From assembly GCF_036711975.1 (NCBI RefSeq), contig NC_091967.1, forward strand, positions 23,374,001 through 23,438,000: DNA of 64,000 nucleotides. Direction: 5' to 3'. The DNA is from Onthophagus taurus (taxonomy: Eukaryota > Arthropoda > Insecta > Coleoptera > Scarabaeidae). This document shows positions 21,640 to 33,300 of the stretch, in pieces (the first letter of the stretch is position 1; each line of letters opens with the position of its first letter). The notes beneath the pieces were generated by a model, which was not told the DNA's origin, did no database searches, and saw only the letters and a program-made list of their open reading frames with translations. Both the position numbers and the translations under genes were made by a program.

Positions 21640-22790
21640 AACAAGTGTTTTTACATTTTCTTCAAATCCTTTTATTGCTTTAAAAGACAAAGATGACAAG
21701 ATGTTATTTGTTAAATTTTATGAATTTTTCTTACCTTTTTCTTAATTGTTCGATTACTTGATCGTATCTTTCTGCATCTTCGTTAGCTAGATTTCCTGTT
21801 GTTGCTTTAATTACGCTTCCAAAAAGCGTAATTTATTGCTCCTCTCCTTATAGCCATCCTTCATTCATTAGGTTCTTGTTTGTTGTTCCAAAGTTGTTCA
21901 TTCCTGATAATTCTTGTTTTACTAATCTTGAATCTTTACTTTGTCCGATAATTCCTTGTATTTCTTGATATCTTTCCTTCAAATTGTTTATTTCAACGCC
22001 AATAGGTTGTAAATCGTGTTGTATGATTAACTCCGATCTTCCCACTTTATTTACTGCTTTTTCCAAGTAGAGTGGAAAAAGTGAATCTTCTAATTTTGTC
22101 ATAATTACTTTTCCATTTGCGATCCAGTAAAGTAAATGTTTTAGATATCTTTTATGCTACGTTTGAACTCCTCTTTTCGTTACTACTTCCTCTGTATCGT
22201 TAACTTTTATTATTTTATATGGTCCGAAGAAAGGTTTGGCAATCTTACTACCCTTTGTAATGTTCTTTACGTAAACCATCTCTCCGATCTTCCATTCCGT
22301 TTCTTTAGTCCTTTCTGATTGTTTTTCCTGGGTCTTGCGCTTTCTTTCCTCATCTTTATCTCTTATTCGTTGATATAAGATTTTTATGCTATCTTTGTGC
22401 TTCTCGGTGATATTTTGGTAATTAGTTTCGTCACAAAACATGTCCATGAGATCTCTTATTTTCATATGTCATAATAATGCTTCCATTGGAGTTAAACCTG
22501 TTGGTGTTGATATGATGTTATATGCTATAATAGCACTTCTTATTTGCTCTTTATTGTAGCACTATTATCTTCTTCTAAATATCTTAGATGCTCCACCAAT
22601 GTTGAGTGAAATCGCTCTACATTACCTTGTGATTCGGGATTCTTCGCTGTTGTTACATACAAGTTTATTTTATGGACTTTTGCGAGTTCCTTCACAATTT
22701 TGTTGTAGAATTCTGCTCCTTGATCTGCACTTATTTCGTTCGGTATCCCATAGTATGCAAAATACGTTAGTATCCACGATTTCTGTCGGA
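21640..22790 (-). mobile_element. Ty3/gypsy-like remnant, integrase 3' half
   Basis: Reading the minus strand from 22790: integrase core residues GIPNEISADQGAEFYNKI and NPESQGNVERFHSTL, then at 22465-22160 the integrase C-terminal region (GEMVYVKN, KPFFGPYKIIKV). A further frame at 22102-21848 could belong to a third reading frame of such an element, but I cannot confirm its identity. Frameshifts and stops occur. No LTR could be delimited. Confidence 0.7.
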
Positions 22791-24890
22791 TTTACACTTT
22801 TGCTCTCAGATGCCTAAATTTTGAAAAAAATTTGTAAAGATGAAAATTGGATGAAATCGTTGTTTTACATATTGTTGTTGGTAAAGCGCAAGATTCAAAA
22901 CATTTTAGAAGAAAAGTTTTAGTATAAAAGTTGTAGCAAACTTTATTGTTAATAATACGCTCTATTACACTTTTGCTCTCAGATGCCTAAATTTTAAGAT
23001 AAATTCGAAAAGATGAAAATTAGATGAAATCGTGGTTTTACATATTGTTGTTGGTAAAACGCGAGATTCAGAACATTTTAGACGAAAAGTTTTAGTATAA
23101 AAGTTGTAGCAAACTTTATTGTTAATAATACGCTCTATTACACTTTTGCTCTCAGATGCCTAAATTTTGAGAAAAAATCGAAAAGATAAAAATTGGATGA
23201 AATCGTGGTTTTACATATTGTTGTTGGTAAAGCGCAAGATTCAGAACATTTTAGAAGAAAAGTTTTAGTATAAAAGTTGTAGCAAACTTTAATGTTAACA
23301 ATATCGCTCTTTTACACTTTTGCTCTCAGATGCCTAAATTTTAAGATATATTCGAAAAGATGAAATTAGATGAAATCGTGGTTTTACATACTGCTGTTGG
23401 TAAAACGCGAGATTCAGTACATTTTAGACGAAAAGTTGTAGTATAAAAGTTGTAGCAAACTTTATTGTTAATAATACGCTCTATTACACTTTTGCTCTCA
23501 GATGCCTAAATTTTGAGAAAAAATCGAAAAGATAAAAATTGGATGAAATCGTTGTTTTACATATTGTTGTTGGTAAAGCGCAAGATTCAGAACATTTTAG
23601 AAGAAAAGTTTTAGTATAAAAGTTGTAGAAAAACCTTATTGTTAGCAACACGCTCTTTTACACTTTTGCTCTCAATGCCTAAATTTTGAGAAAAATTCGA
23701 AAAGATGAAACGTGGTTTTACATATAGTTGTTGGTAAAGCACAGGATTGGGAACGTTTTAGAAGAAAAGTTTTAGTATAAAAGTTGTAGCAAACTTTATT
23801 GTTAACAATATCCCTCTTTGACACTTTTGCTCCCAGATGCCTAAATTTTGAGAAAAACTCGAAAAGATGAAAATTAGATGAAATCGTGGTTTTACATATT
23901 GTTGTTGGTAAAGCACGAGGTTCAGAGCATTTTAGAAGAAAACTTTTAGTATAAAAGTTGTAGCAAACTATATTGTTAACAATATCGCTCTTGACCACTT
24001 TTGCTGTCAGACGCCTAAATTTTGAGAAAAATTCGAAAATATTAAACATAGATGAAATCGTGGTTTTACATATTGTTGTTGGTAAAGCGCGAGATTCAGA
24101 ACATTTTAGAAGAAAACTTTTAGCATAAAAGTTGTTGCAAATTATATTGTTAACAATATCGCTCTTTTACACTTTTGCTCTCAGATGCCTAAATTTTAAG
24201 ATATATTCGAAAAGATGAAATTAGATGAAATCGTGGTTTTACATATTGCTGTTGGTAAAACGCGAGATTCAGTACATTTTAGACGAAAAGTTGTAGTATA
24301 AAAGTTGTAGAAAACCTTATTGTTAGCAACACGCTCTTTTACACTTTTGCTCTCAATGCCTAAATTTTGAGAAAAATTCGAAAAGATGAAACGTGGTTTT
24401 ACATATAGTTGTTGGTAAAGCACAGGATTGGGAACGTTTTAGAAGAAAAGTTTTAGTATAAAAGTTGTAGCAAACTTTATTGTTAACAATATCCCTCTTT
24501 GACACTTTTGCTCCCAGATGCCTAAATTTTGAGAAAAACTCGAAAAGATGAAAATTAGATGAAATCGTGGTTTTACATCTTGTTGTTGGTAAAGCACGAG
24601 GTTCAGAGCATTTTAGAAGAAAACTTTTAGTATAAAAGTTGTAGCAAACTATATTGTTAACAATATCGCTCTTGACCACTTTTGCTGTCAGACGCCTAAA
24701 TTTTGAGAAAAATTCGAAAAGATGAAAATTGGATGAAATCGTGGTTTTACATCTTGTTGTTGATAAAGCATGGGATTTAGAACATTTTTGAAAAAAATTT
24801 CAATACAAAAGTTGTAGCAGACTTTATACTTAACTATTTTGCCCTTTTACACATTTTCTCTCAGATGCCTAAATACTGAGAAAAATTCGA
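22791..24890. repeat. 173-bp satellite array, about 12 units
   Basis: The landmark TTTTGCTCTCAGATGCC recurs at about 22801, 22974, 23147, 23321, 23493, 23667, 23829, 24002, 24176, 24348, 24509, 24683 and 24857. Spacing is 172-174 bp, except two 162-bp units with the same deletion. A four-unit block of about 681 bp is repeated (from 23667 and again from 24348), so the array has a higher-order step. Minus-strand open frames that look protein-like here are only the repeat read through. Confidence 0.93.
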
Positions 24891-25039
24891 AACATATTAT
24901 TGTTAGGTGAAAAGTATATCAATTCAATCAGTTGGTAAGTCTGGTCCGCTTGTAACATAACCTCAATCCTTTACATTTCTTGTTGTGATTTATTATTATT
25001 TATTCATAAAATTTTCTATTAAAAACTATAAAAGAAACC

Positions 25040-26061
25040 ATGATAACTATATACGTTGATAACAACGTTCCTTGCATATATAAAATTGAAGGTAGTATTT
25101 TACTTAAATAATAGAAAATGCTAATATTGCTAAATATAATACTTTATAGATTGGGAAATACTGAGGAAAACTTATAGAATTATTGGAAACCCTTTAGGAA
25201 CAAATTTTTGTATACCTTGTATATAAAGCTTCTAAATAAATCATTTAACAAATATTAATTTTGTATTTCCTTTAAGCATTACCAGTGAGTCTATTACCAG
25301 AAGAAGCTTTAATATTAAAACGTAAAGGAATTGTAAAGCTTATTACATTAAAACAAGTACTAAATACCGAACCGAGAGATAATCAAGAAAAAGCATATAA
25401 TGATTTTAAAGTTAAGTTAATCAAAGCACAAAAGGAAATATACAGAGACATAAGAAAGAAACAAATTGAACTCAACATTAAAAAACTCATTGCTGGGAAA
25501 AGAAAAAAAGGAGATGATAGGTGTGAACAAGAGATTTTTGAGGAAGAATTAGAAAAGTCTTGTTGTATTGCAGAAGATTCTATGTTATGGCCAATTTTTT
25601 GTGAACATCAAATCACATCTAAAGGTATATTTATGTTTTAAAATATTAAATTTTTCTTTACTTATTTAAAGCATTTTTTAGATTGTCATGATGAAGTTGG
25701 TGAAGATGTTTTATTAGCAAAAACAACTCAAACAAAGTTAACTATTTATGAAGATCTTTGGAATCGCGGTTTTTATATCACAGTTGGAAATAAATTCGGT
25801 GCAGATTTTTTGGTTTATTTAGGTACTTTTTTGATGAAAACTTTTTTTTATTTACTCTTAGTGTTATTTGTAGGTGATCCAGTTTTACACCATGCTGTTT
25901 ACATTGTAATAATTGTAGAAAATCCTAAGAAATTATTTTATCCCAGTGAATTAGTAGCATATGGAAGACTAGGAACATCAGTAAAGAAAAAAACGTTACT
26001 TGCTTCATTAATGGAAACAGGAAAAGTTTCATATTTAACATTGAATTGGATGGATGATTAA
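25040..26061 (+). CDS. Tsen34: tRNA-splicing endonuclease subunit TSEN34
   Basis: Five exons joined at GT-AG sites: 25040-25091, 25150-25209, 25277-25624, 25682-25822 and 25874-26061, giving 262 residues. TSEN34 is one of two catalytic subunits of the nuclear enzyme that removes introns from pre-tRNAs and cuts the 3' splice site. The N-terminal part has DWEILRKTYRIIGN and LPVSLLPEEA. The C-terminal nuclease fold has LWNRGFYITVGNKFGADFL. The catalytic triad is present: Tyr in FLVYLGDP, His in LHHAVYIV and Lys in GTSVKKKTLL. Human TSEN34 has 310 residues, so this is somewhat shorter. The exon 2 donor (TTTTT|GTATAC) is weak and the loop it creates is shorter than usual; exons 1 and 2 are therefore less certain. 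Introns are 50-67 bp. mRpL27 ends 47 bp away in the opposite direction. Confidence 0.87.
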
Positions 26062-26108
26062 AACATACATTTTAGTTACTAAATATTTACTATAATAATA
26101 AATCGAAT

Positions 26109-26640
26109 TTAAATTTGTTCAATTAATTTAAAATTATTATGTTGTGGATTGGGAATAACATTAAAGTATTTTTTGTAGAATTTTGTCCCCATTCTAGAGC
26201 CATGACATCGTTGTACCCAGGTGTGGTCCCAATCTGGGTTAGTTTCTTCACAAGTAACAACTACTTTACCGGGTATCATTGCAAATAATGTTCCATTTCT
26301 TCCCAATCCAACCTAAACCAACAAAAAAGATATAAGAACTTTTATGATGAAGAAATTTAAGTTTTACATTTTGTCCTGGGTGAAACCTTAGTGTTCTTTG
26401 TAGAACTAAAATGGTGCCTGATTCAACCCAATGCCCATCTTGTCTCTTCCACCCTCTATGTTTCGGCCTAATTTTAGTGCTGTTATTTTTTGTACTACCA
26501 CCAGCTTTTTTACTCGCATTTCGAACAGTATCTAAAAATCGATTTGAATTAAATGTTTTTAATCCTTAGTTAAGTTGCTTACGAGAAATTGTTGATTTGT
26601 CAAGCAATAATTTTGAAAAAATGTTAATTATACTATTCAT
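26109..26640 (-). CDS. mRpL27: Mitochondrial ribosomal protein bL27m
   Basis: Three exons on the minus strand, 26640-26583, 26531-26368 and 26312-26109, encode 141 residues. The first exon gives a short mitochondrial presequence (MNSIINIFSKLLLDKSTIS). The mature part has RNASKKAGGSTKNNSTKIRP and RTLRFHPGQNVGLGRNGTL, the L27 core that sits near the peptidyl-transferase centre of the large subunit. A C-terminal extension (TWVQRCHGSRMGTKFYKKYF) is typical of animal mitochondrial L27. Splice sites follow GT-AG and preserve phase. The ends of this gene and TSEN34 leave only 47 bp for both 3' UTRs, so their transcripts probably overlap. Its 5' end faces Nup358 about 680 bp away. Confidence 0.88.
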
Positions 26641-27319
26641 GTTTGCTTTTATTTTTATTCCTTCTTTGAGTAATAAAATGAGGTTATGTCATTTATGATT
26701 TTGAGGTTAAGTTACACATTTTTGATTTTAATACAAAGTTTATGTGTTTTGGAGAAATAATTTTATTGCTAACAATATTAATTATATTTAATAGTAATAA
26801 TTAATTTCGATTTTAATTTATTTTAATTAATCAACTTATATCAGAACGTATTCATGATTTAAATTTTATGAAAGCAGTTGTCACATTTACCAACTCAACC
26901 ACTAAAGAAAATGTTATAAAGATTAACAATAATTTGGTATTACTTGATAATAGTATAAATAATTTATTTAATTAATTTTAATTTTAGGTTAAAATCCCAA
27001 ATTTTCGTTGATTTGTGTCAATAATTTCAAATCTCAAGGTGGTTTTGAGTACATTCTGAAGGTTGCTGTAGAAAGAGATGGTAATAAGGATTCTGTTAAG
27101 AGCAACAAAGGAAACGATTAAATAAGAGTTGGCACCCCTTTAAAACGTTAAACACGCCACCGTGCGTAAGATCGACAAATTTGCCCCCCACATTTTTCAA
27201 GAGCACAGTCACGAGTAGCGAGTGAATTTCAACGGTTTTCAAGTTGAATATTATTTGCTTCAAGTGTTGATTTATATGTAAAGTTTTCTGCCGTCGTTAT
27301 CGTTAGTTATAAGTTAAAA
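26641..27319. promoter_or_regulatory. Shared upstream region of mRpL27 and Nup358
   Basis: This 679-bp gap separates two divergent starts and should contain both promoters. No TATA box is evident. The part nearest Nup358 (27130-27320) is the least AT-rich, as expected for a housekeeping promoter. A small open stretch at about 27000-27122 has no start codon and no recognised family. Confidence 0.45.
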
Positions 27320-30300
27320 ATGTTCTCAACGAAATTGGAAGTAGACAAACATGTGGAAAATTGCTTGAAGAAGATAAATAGCGAAAATGAGGTACGTCAT
27401 GTAACCGCCATTAGTGCCGGCATTTAAGCATTTCTTTAAATTCATTATTTACGTCTGATTAGCCCCAGCTTTAAATCCTAAAAATGATACGTAAAATATA
27501 ACTAATTTTCAATATTCCCCTGTGCATTACGCATAATATGAACGTGGTTATTTTTAGTTTGGTCGTAGCGGGGTCGTGTTAGGTATAACTGGCGGGAATA
27601 TTGCGTCTAAAAATATCTACGTGAAGTTATTATTGCCATTGCTCGGCGCAATAAACGTGTGATTTTTATTTTTTTAATTCGCAGCGAAATTTGCGGTGCA
27701 TTGCCTTCGCCAAATTATATTTCAAGGTGGCCGATTATGAACAAGCCAGGAGGTATGTTTCTATATATCTTGGATCCAAACCACTTTCTGCAGAAGCCCA
27801 CCAACTTCTTGGCAAAATATTGGAGAAACAGGGCAAGTTTGACGCCGCCTTTGAAGCATATAGATCCAGTTTAGAAATTGATTCCAAACAAAATAATGTG
27901 ATTATGAAAGGTAATGTGTTTTATTCCCTTAGGGAACCTTTTTATTCTAGACCTGTTACGTTGTCAGATATATTTAATAAGAAGATAAAGGTGACCTTTC
28001 ATAGATAAAGTTTTATTAAAAGAAATAAATGTGGTTAAGATGTGCAATAATCTAGCAATGAATAACAACTCAAACTACAGCTAACACTAGAAACATTAGG
28101 GTTTATCCATGCCTGTTTCAAGATTGCTAAACCTGAATGTTTTTAGTTCTATGTCTAATGTTACTTCTAGTTTAAGTTGTTATTTAGAGCTAGGTTGTTT
28201 ATTGAACTAAAACTAGCTCTAACAGTGTCTAACACTAGACCTACAACTATAAACACTTTGGTTTAGCTGTCTTGAAAGACACATTGATAAATCCAAATGT
28301 TTCTAATTCTAGGTTTAGTGTTAGTTCTAATGTAAGTTGTTATTTAGCGCTAGGTTGTTATATAATTTTATAGAACTAAAACTAGAATGTTTCTAGTTCT
28401 AGATTTAGTGTTAGTTTAAGTTGTTATTTAATACTAGGTTGTTGTATATTTTTATTGAATTAAAAGTATTACTAACACTAGTACTAGAAAAATTTGGGTT
28501 TAGCCATCTTTAACCTTTCAGAAGGCGCGTCTATTTTTATTACACATGCAGGCGTGTGGTGTACAATGTACACATAGGAAAATTTCTTCTTTTGGGGGAA
28601 ATTTACATCTTATTTCAGAAAAAAAAACAGTATAGAGAATACACAACACTTTATTGTTATATATTTTATGTCTTTACAATATAGAGCAGTGTTTCCCAAA
28701 CTTATTCAGTATACAGACCCTTTTTTTGGAGAACAGTTAATATTACAGACCCCCTTCCCAAGATAAGTTTATTTTTCAAGGATGTGTACAAATGTACATA
28801 TATTAAAAATAAATACAGGGTGTCTCACATAAGCAACAAAGTACATAAATGGCATTAAGGAGCCAACATACGCAGTTCTTCCTTAGACAAAAGTTGTAGG
28901 AAATTGATCACACTATAAACAGAAAATATTTTTATACATACAGGATGTTCCATAACGACGTACTGACATAAACATATGTTATTTTAGATGTTATTTTAAT
29001 TTTAGTTTTATATAGTTCCATATACAGTTTCCATATACGTTAAAATATCATCTTTTTGGATTGTACCTATCTTGGAACATTGAGACTTGCAAAATTTTCT
29101 TTAAAAAGCTTTATTCTGGCAACGGATTTAAATCGTTTCCTTGTAATTGTAAATTTACTTCGCAAAATTCCCAAATAAGTCGGCCAAATACACAATTTCT
29201 GCTTTGTTTTTAAGTAAATTTTCTTTCAATATCAAATCCTTACCATCCAAAAACTCTAACACAAATTGAAAAAGTGCAATAAATCTCGTCAAACATGAAT
29301 GATTGATAGAACCTTTACCTTACCTAAGATTTTTAGCTACCAAGTGTTGCCTATGAATAACGCAGTGAACTGCAAGTACTTCAGGTACTTTTTGCTTCAG
29401 ATAGCTTATAAAGCCGCGATACCGACCAACCATAGCCGGTGCTCCATCTGTTGCAACAGAAGTAACGTTTGTGATCGGAATCGCTTTCTTACTAAAAAAT
29501 AGTTCTAATTCTTTAAATACCGATTGACTTTTGGTGTCCGTCTTTAAGGTCCTCGCAAAAAGCACTTCCTCGTCCATATCTTGATCATTTGATATTTGCA
29601 AAAACGCTCGAATATCCTTTTTCAGCGTAATTATTTGAGTTTATTCCCGCTATCATCATCTAGTAACCCTCAAAATAGAGTAGGCAGCACACATCTTATC
29701 AACCGTATCTACTGCTCCTTTTGTTTGATTATAACTTAAAATTATTTCTGGTTTATGTGATTGTTCGTCAACTTCCGGTAAGTCATGCATCGTTGATAAT
29801 AATATAACGGCTTTGTTTTTTCTTGGGACATAAGACACTAATACAGTATCTTGTTGAAAGCCAAAAAAAGACGATTTTTATTTGTCAAAAATTCCGTAGG
29901 AATTTCACGTTTGTTCCGATGAATGTAATGTTTTCATCATACATTTGAAAATTTTTGTCGTGGGACTTCATAACTACTCTCTCTTTTTTGAGTATGTAAG
30001 AAAGTAATATTTTATTTTTTTTTATTAACTAAATAATGTGTATTGTTTTCTTCCTTTTGTAGGCTCAAATTCATTCGAAATTTCGCGTTGTTTTCGGCTG
30101 CTGTTTTGCCTAAACTTCAAAATTATTCATATAATAATTTTGAGCATCACAAAGCAAAAATATTTTAATTCCATAACGAGCAGGTTTGCTCGTTACGTAT
30201 TGGCGAAACGAACATCTTGCATGAAACGATTTTAATTTTTCATCAATCGTTGTATATTCTCCTATTACATATGATTTTTGCATATTTTCCTGTAATGTTG

Positions 30301-33300
30301 AAAGAACTTCTCGGAGAGGTGCCCATTTATATACGTTTTCCAGAAGGAAACCCGCAATAATTTTAAGTTATAATCAAACAAAAGGAGATATTAGAATATC
30401 TCTTCTCTGCTGCCGTTCTCATTGCATGTTATGATCTTTTGTTTTTCTGTTCTTCCAAAATGCTGCTCTTCCTCCTGCAGTTCTTTATCTAGGTAACGTC
30501 TGATCCTTGTCTTCATTATCCTCAAGTGTATCTTCTGTTTGCATGATGACAGGCAGATAGCCCTATTGTTATCACAGTCGTTCATGTTTCTTCTTGTGCA
30601 ATGGTATGATAATATTTTTCTTCCAAGTTCTGGTATTGTATTTCCCGTTTCTGGTCCCGTCTTGTTCTTGCCTTAAACTTATCTTCGTAGCATTTACTTC
30701 AGGTGTCCAGTATTTTGCTTTTCTCTATTACAATATTTCCGTTCTTATCTTTTATACATATCTTTCTACATTTTCGTCTTGGTTTAACTGTCGTCTACAA
30801 CTCTTTCTTATTATTTGTGTTATGTTTAAATGTTTTTTTCTTTTTCTTCGCCGAAGTCTTCCCATACTTTGTTCTTTGCTTCTCTGACCACTTCTCTTTA
30901 TCTTCTCTTTGGGTCTGTAGATACTTCTTCCTCTGCCCTTTTCTTTTCTTTTTGTTTCACCTCCTCACTCCACTATTTTGTTCTTTTAAAACTTCGGCTG
31001 ATTCCATTTTTCCACATACCTCTTTTAGTATTGTAATTTTGAGTTTTATCGGAGCCTACGATATTCCAGGCCGTACTGTGATGGTGGGGGTTCGGGGTAT
31101 AAACTACGATGACAAAGACAGACTATAGCAGTGTAGCCGTTTTAAGAAGACATTCATCGTTCTACGTGGATAGAAAAAAATATTTGTTTTTATGTGGCAT
31201 TAAATTTTCTTACTGTCCTACTATTTTCTGCAAAATTATTATTATTTATGATTTTTGTATAATTATTTAAAAATATATTGCACAAAACCGATGTAAAAAA
31301 ATTACAAAGAAATGCTAAATAGAACAAAGGAAAACCCAACCACAAAATAGACGGCAACGAATATAAGCTTAACTCTGAGAAAATATTAATTAAAAACACA
31401 ATCTTCTTTATAAAAAGAGGAAAATCTGATGAAAAACAAAAATGAAAAATTAAATAAGACGTAGAAAACCTACAGAAAAAACCCTGAAAATATCTAACGT
31501 TTAAAACTGTGAGGACGCTCCGACTACCTATCAGCTCGACAGTTAAAACACGACTGAGCGGTACCCCGAGATGAAGAATCGTACCCTGAGATTCGAGTCT
31601 CCCCACCATTACAGTATGGCCTGGAATATCGTAGGCTCCGGTTTTATCCATCTTTCTTCTCTTGTGTATTGTTCCTCTTGTTTTTCCATCCTGTCATGTT
31701 GCATTAACAATTCATTTTTTCCAGTATTCCACTTTTCCTTGTTCTATCAGTCGGTCTTCAGTCCTTATTCTCTGGTATTCCTTTTCTGGTGGATTTCGTT
31801 TTCTTGTATTGAATCTTCTATCTGCTATGAGTAGCTTGTGGTCTGAGCTTATTTCCGCTTCTCGTATGACTTTTATATCTAGTATAGCATATTTTTCTGG
31901 GGTGTAATAGTCTATTTGGTTTTTGCATTTCGATTGTCTGCTGTGAAGGTAATCTTATGTATTTCGTTGTGGTTACACCTGCTGTTTCAGATTAATAGTC
32001 TGTTGGTGATGCAGAAATCAATCATTCTCTTCTTCTGTTGACACTGTCGTCTGTAATCCTGTCGCTGCAGAAATTCCCATGTTTGTTGAAGACTAGTATA
32101 GAACGACTCCCTCTCTGTGGTTTCTGCATTCTCTGATGCTATATAGATTTGTATGAGCTTGCACTTTCCCAGTCAGTTATTTGGTATTTGGCACACTTGA
32201 GTATATCAGTTTACATCCTTTATCCATTATTACGTTTATACTTCTTTATTTCTGATGAGCCCAATATGTTGACCTTGTATCTTATCACTTCTTTTACAAG
32301 CTCTTTTGTCTTGTCTGTTGTCTTTGGTCGCTTTCCGGGCATCCGTCCATGTCCGAGGCTAGTGTTTGTTATCTGAATCATTAAATTCGTCTTTTGGCTA
32401 ATTAGCCCGATGAAGGTCCGATTAGCCCCATTACTATGGTACAACTGGACCGGCTTATATCCCCCGATACTGGGTCGCTACAGCATGTAAGTTATCTGCA
32501 GCTACTTCTCTATGTAGTCGCTGGTCCGATTGAGACATTTGTTGTAGCACCAATTTTCCAAAACTCTCGTCATAGAATGCAGCCACCTGTACTTTAAGCC
32601 TATTCTCGACTGTGATCTGCAGCTCGTTGTCTGTGACAAATTTTTGTCTTCTCCTAACCAGCATGTCATGTAAGCAAAGAGATGAAAATCGGAGGGAGTC
32701 AAGTCCGAGTTGTATGATGGGTGATAAAACACATCCCATTGGAAAGACTACAAGAGCTGCGTTGTCGCAGCTGTAGTATTCCTTCTATTGCTGTAGTATT
32801 CTATAACATTCCTTTCGCTTTGCAGCACATCTACGCACAGCGTTGTCAGATTTTCACAAGTTTTTATTTCGCGGCCGATCGGACTTTGAAAAAAATTCTT
32901 TTATATTTTAAATTTCGTATAAGCTATAATACATTTAAAGGCTAATTAAGTTAGAGTGACAATTGGATACTATGCACAAAAAATAAAGGTTTTAAAAGCT
33001 CTGTATTCATACGTTTGTAAATATTTTTTTACTTATATTATGGTTGTTCAGCTATCAACAGTAATGGGAAAGCTTAATCATAATAATGAGACGTCTCAAT
33101 GTTTATATAATAGTATTAGAAATAAGTGAATTTGTACTCTTGCCAAATTAGCTTAAATCAAATAACAAGTTTATTATTTAAAAGCTAAAAATAAACAACA
33201 TCAACATTCTTCTTATACAATTTCAGTAACAGTAATCTATTTTATCTACTTATATTAATATAGATTTTTTAATCTTTTTTGCAGTGTGCGAATTACTCGC

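Noticed and set aside
21848-22102. 84-codon minus-strand frame as an envelope gene
   Set aside because: Position after the integrase would fit a third frame, but I see no diagnostic signal; left as unidentified retroelement sequence.
23672-24679. Minus-strand frames with recurring LPTTICKTT-like words
   Set aside because: They are the 173-bp satellite translated; the repetition follows the DNA unit.
22791-24890. CRISPR-like array
   Set aside because: Units are contiguous without spacers, far too long for CRISPR repeats, and the host is an insect.
26995-27122. Open stretch reading FKSQGGFEYILKVAVERD
   Set aside because: No ATG, a stop at both sides and no confident family match; perhaps a scrap of a gene, but not supportable.
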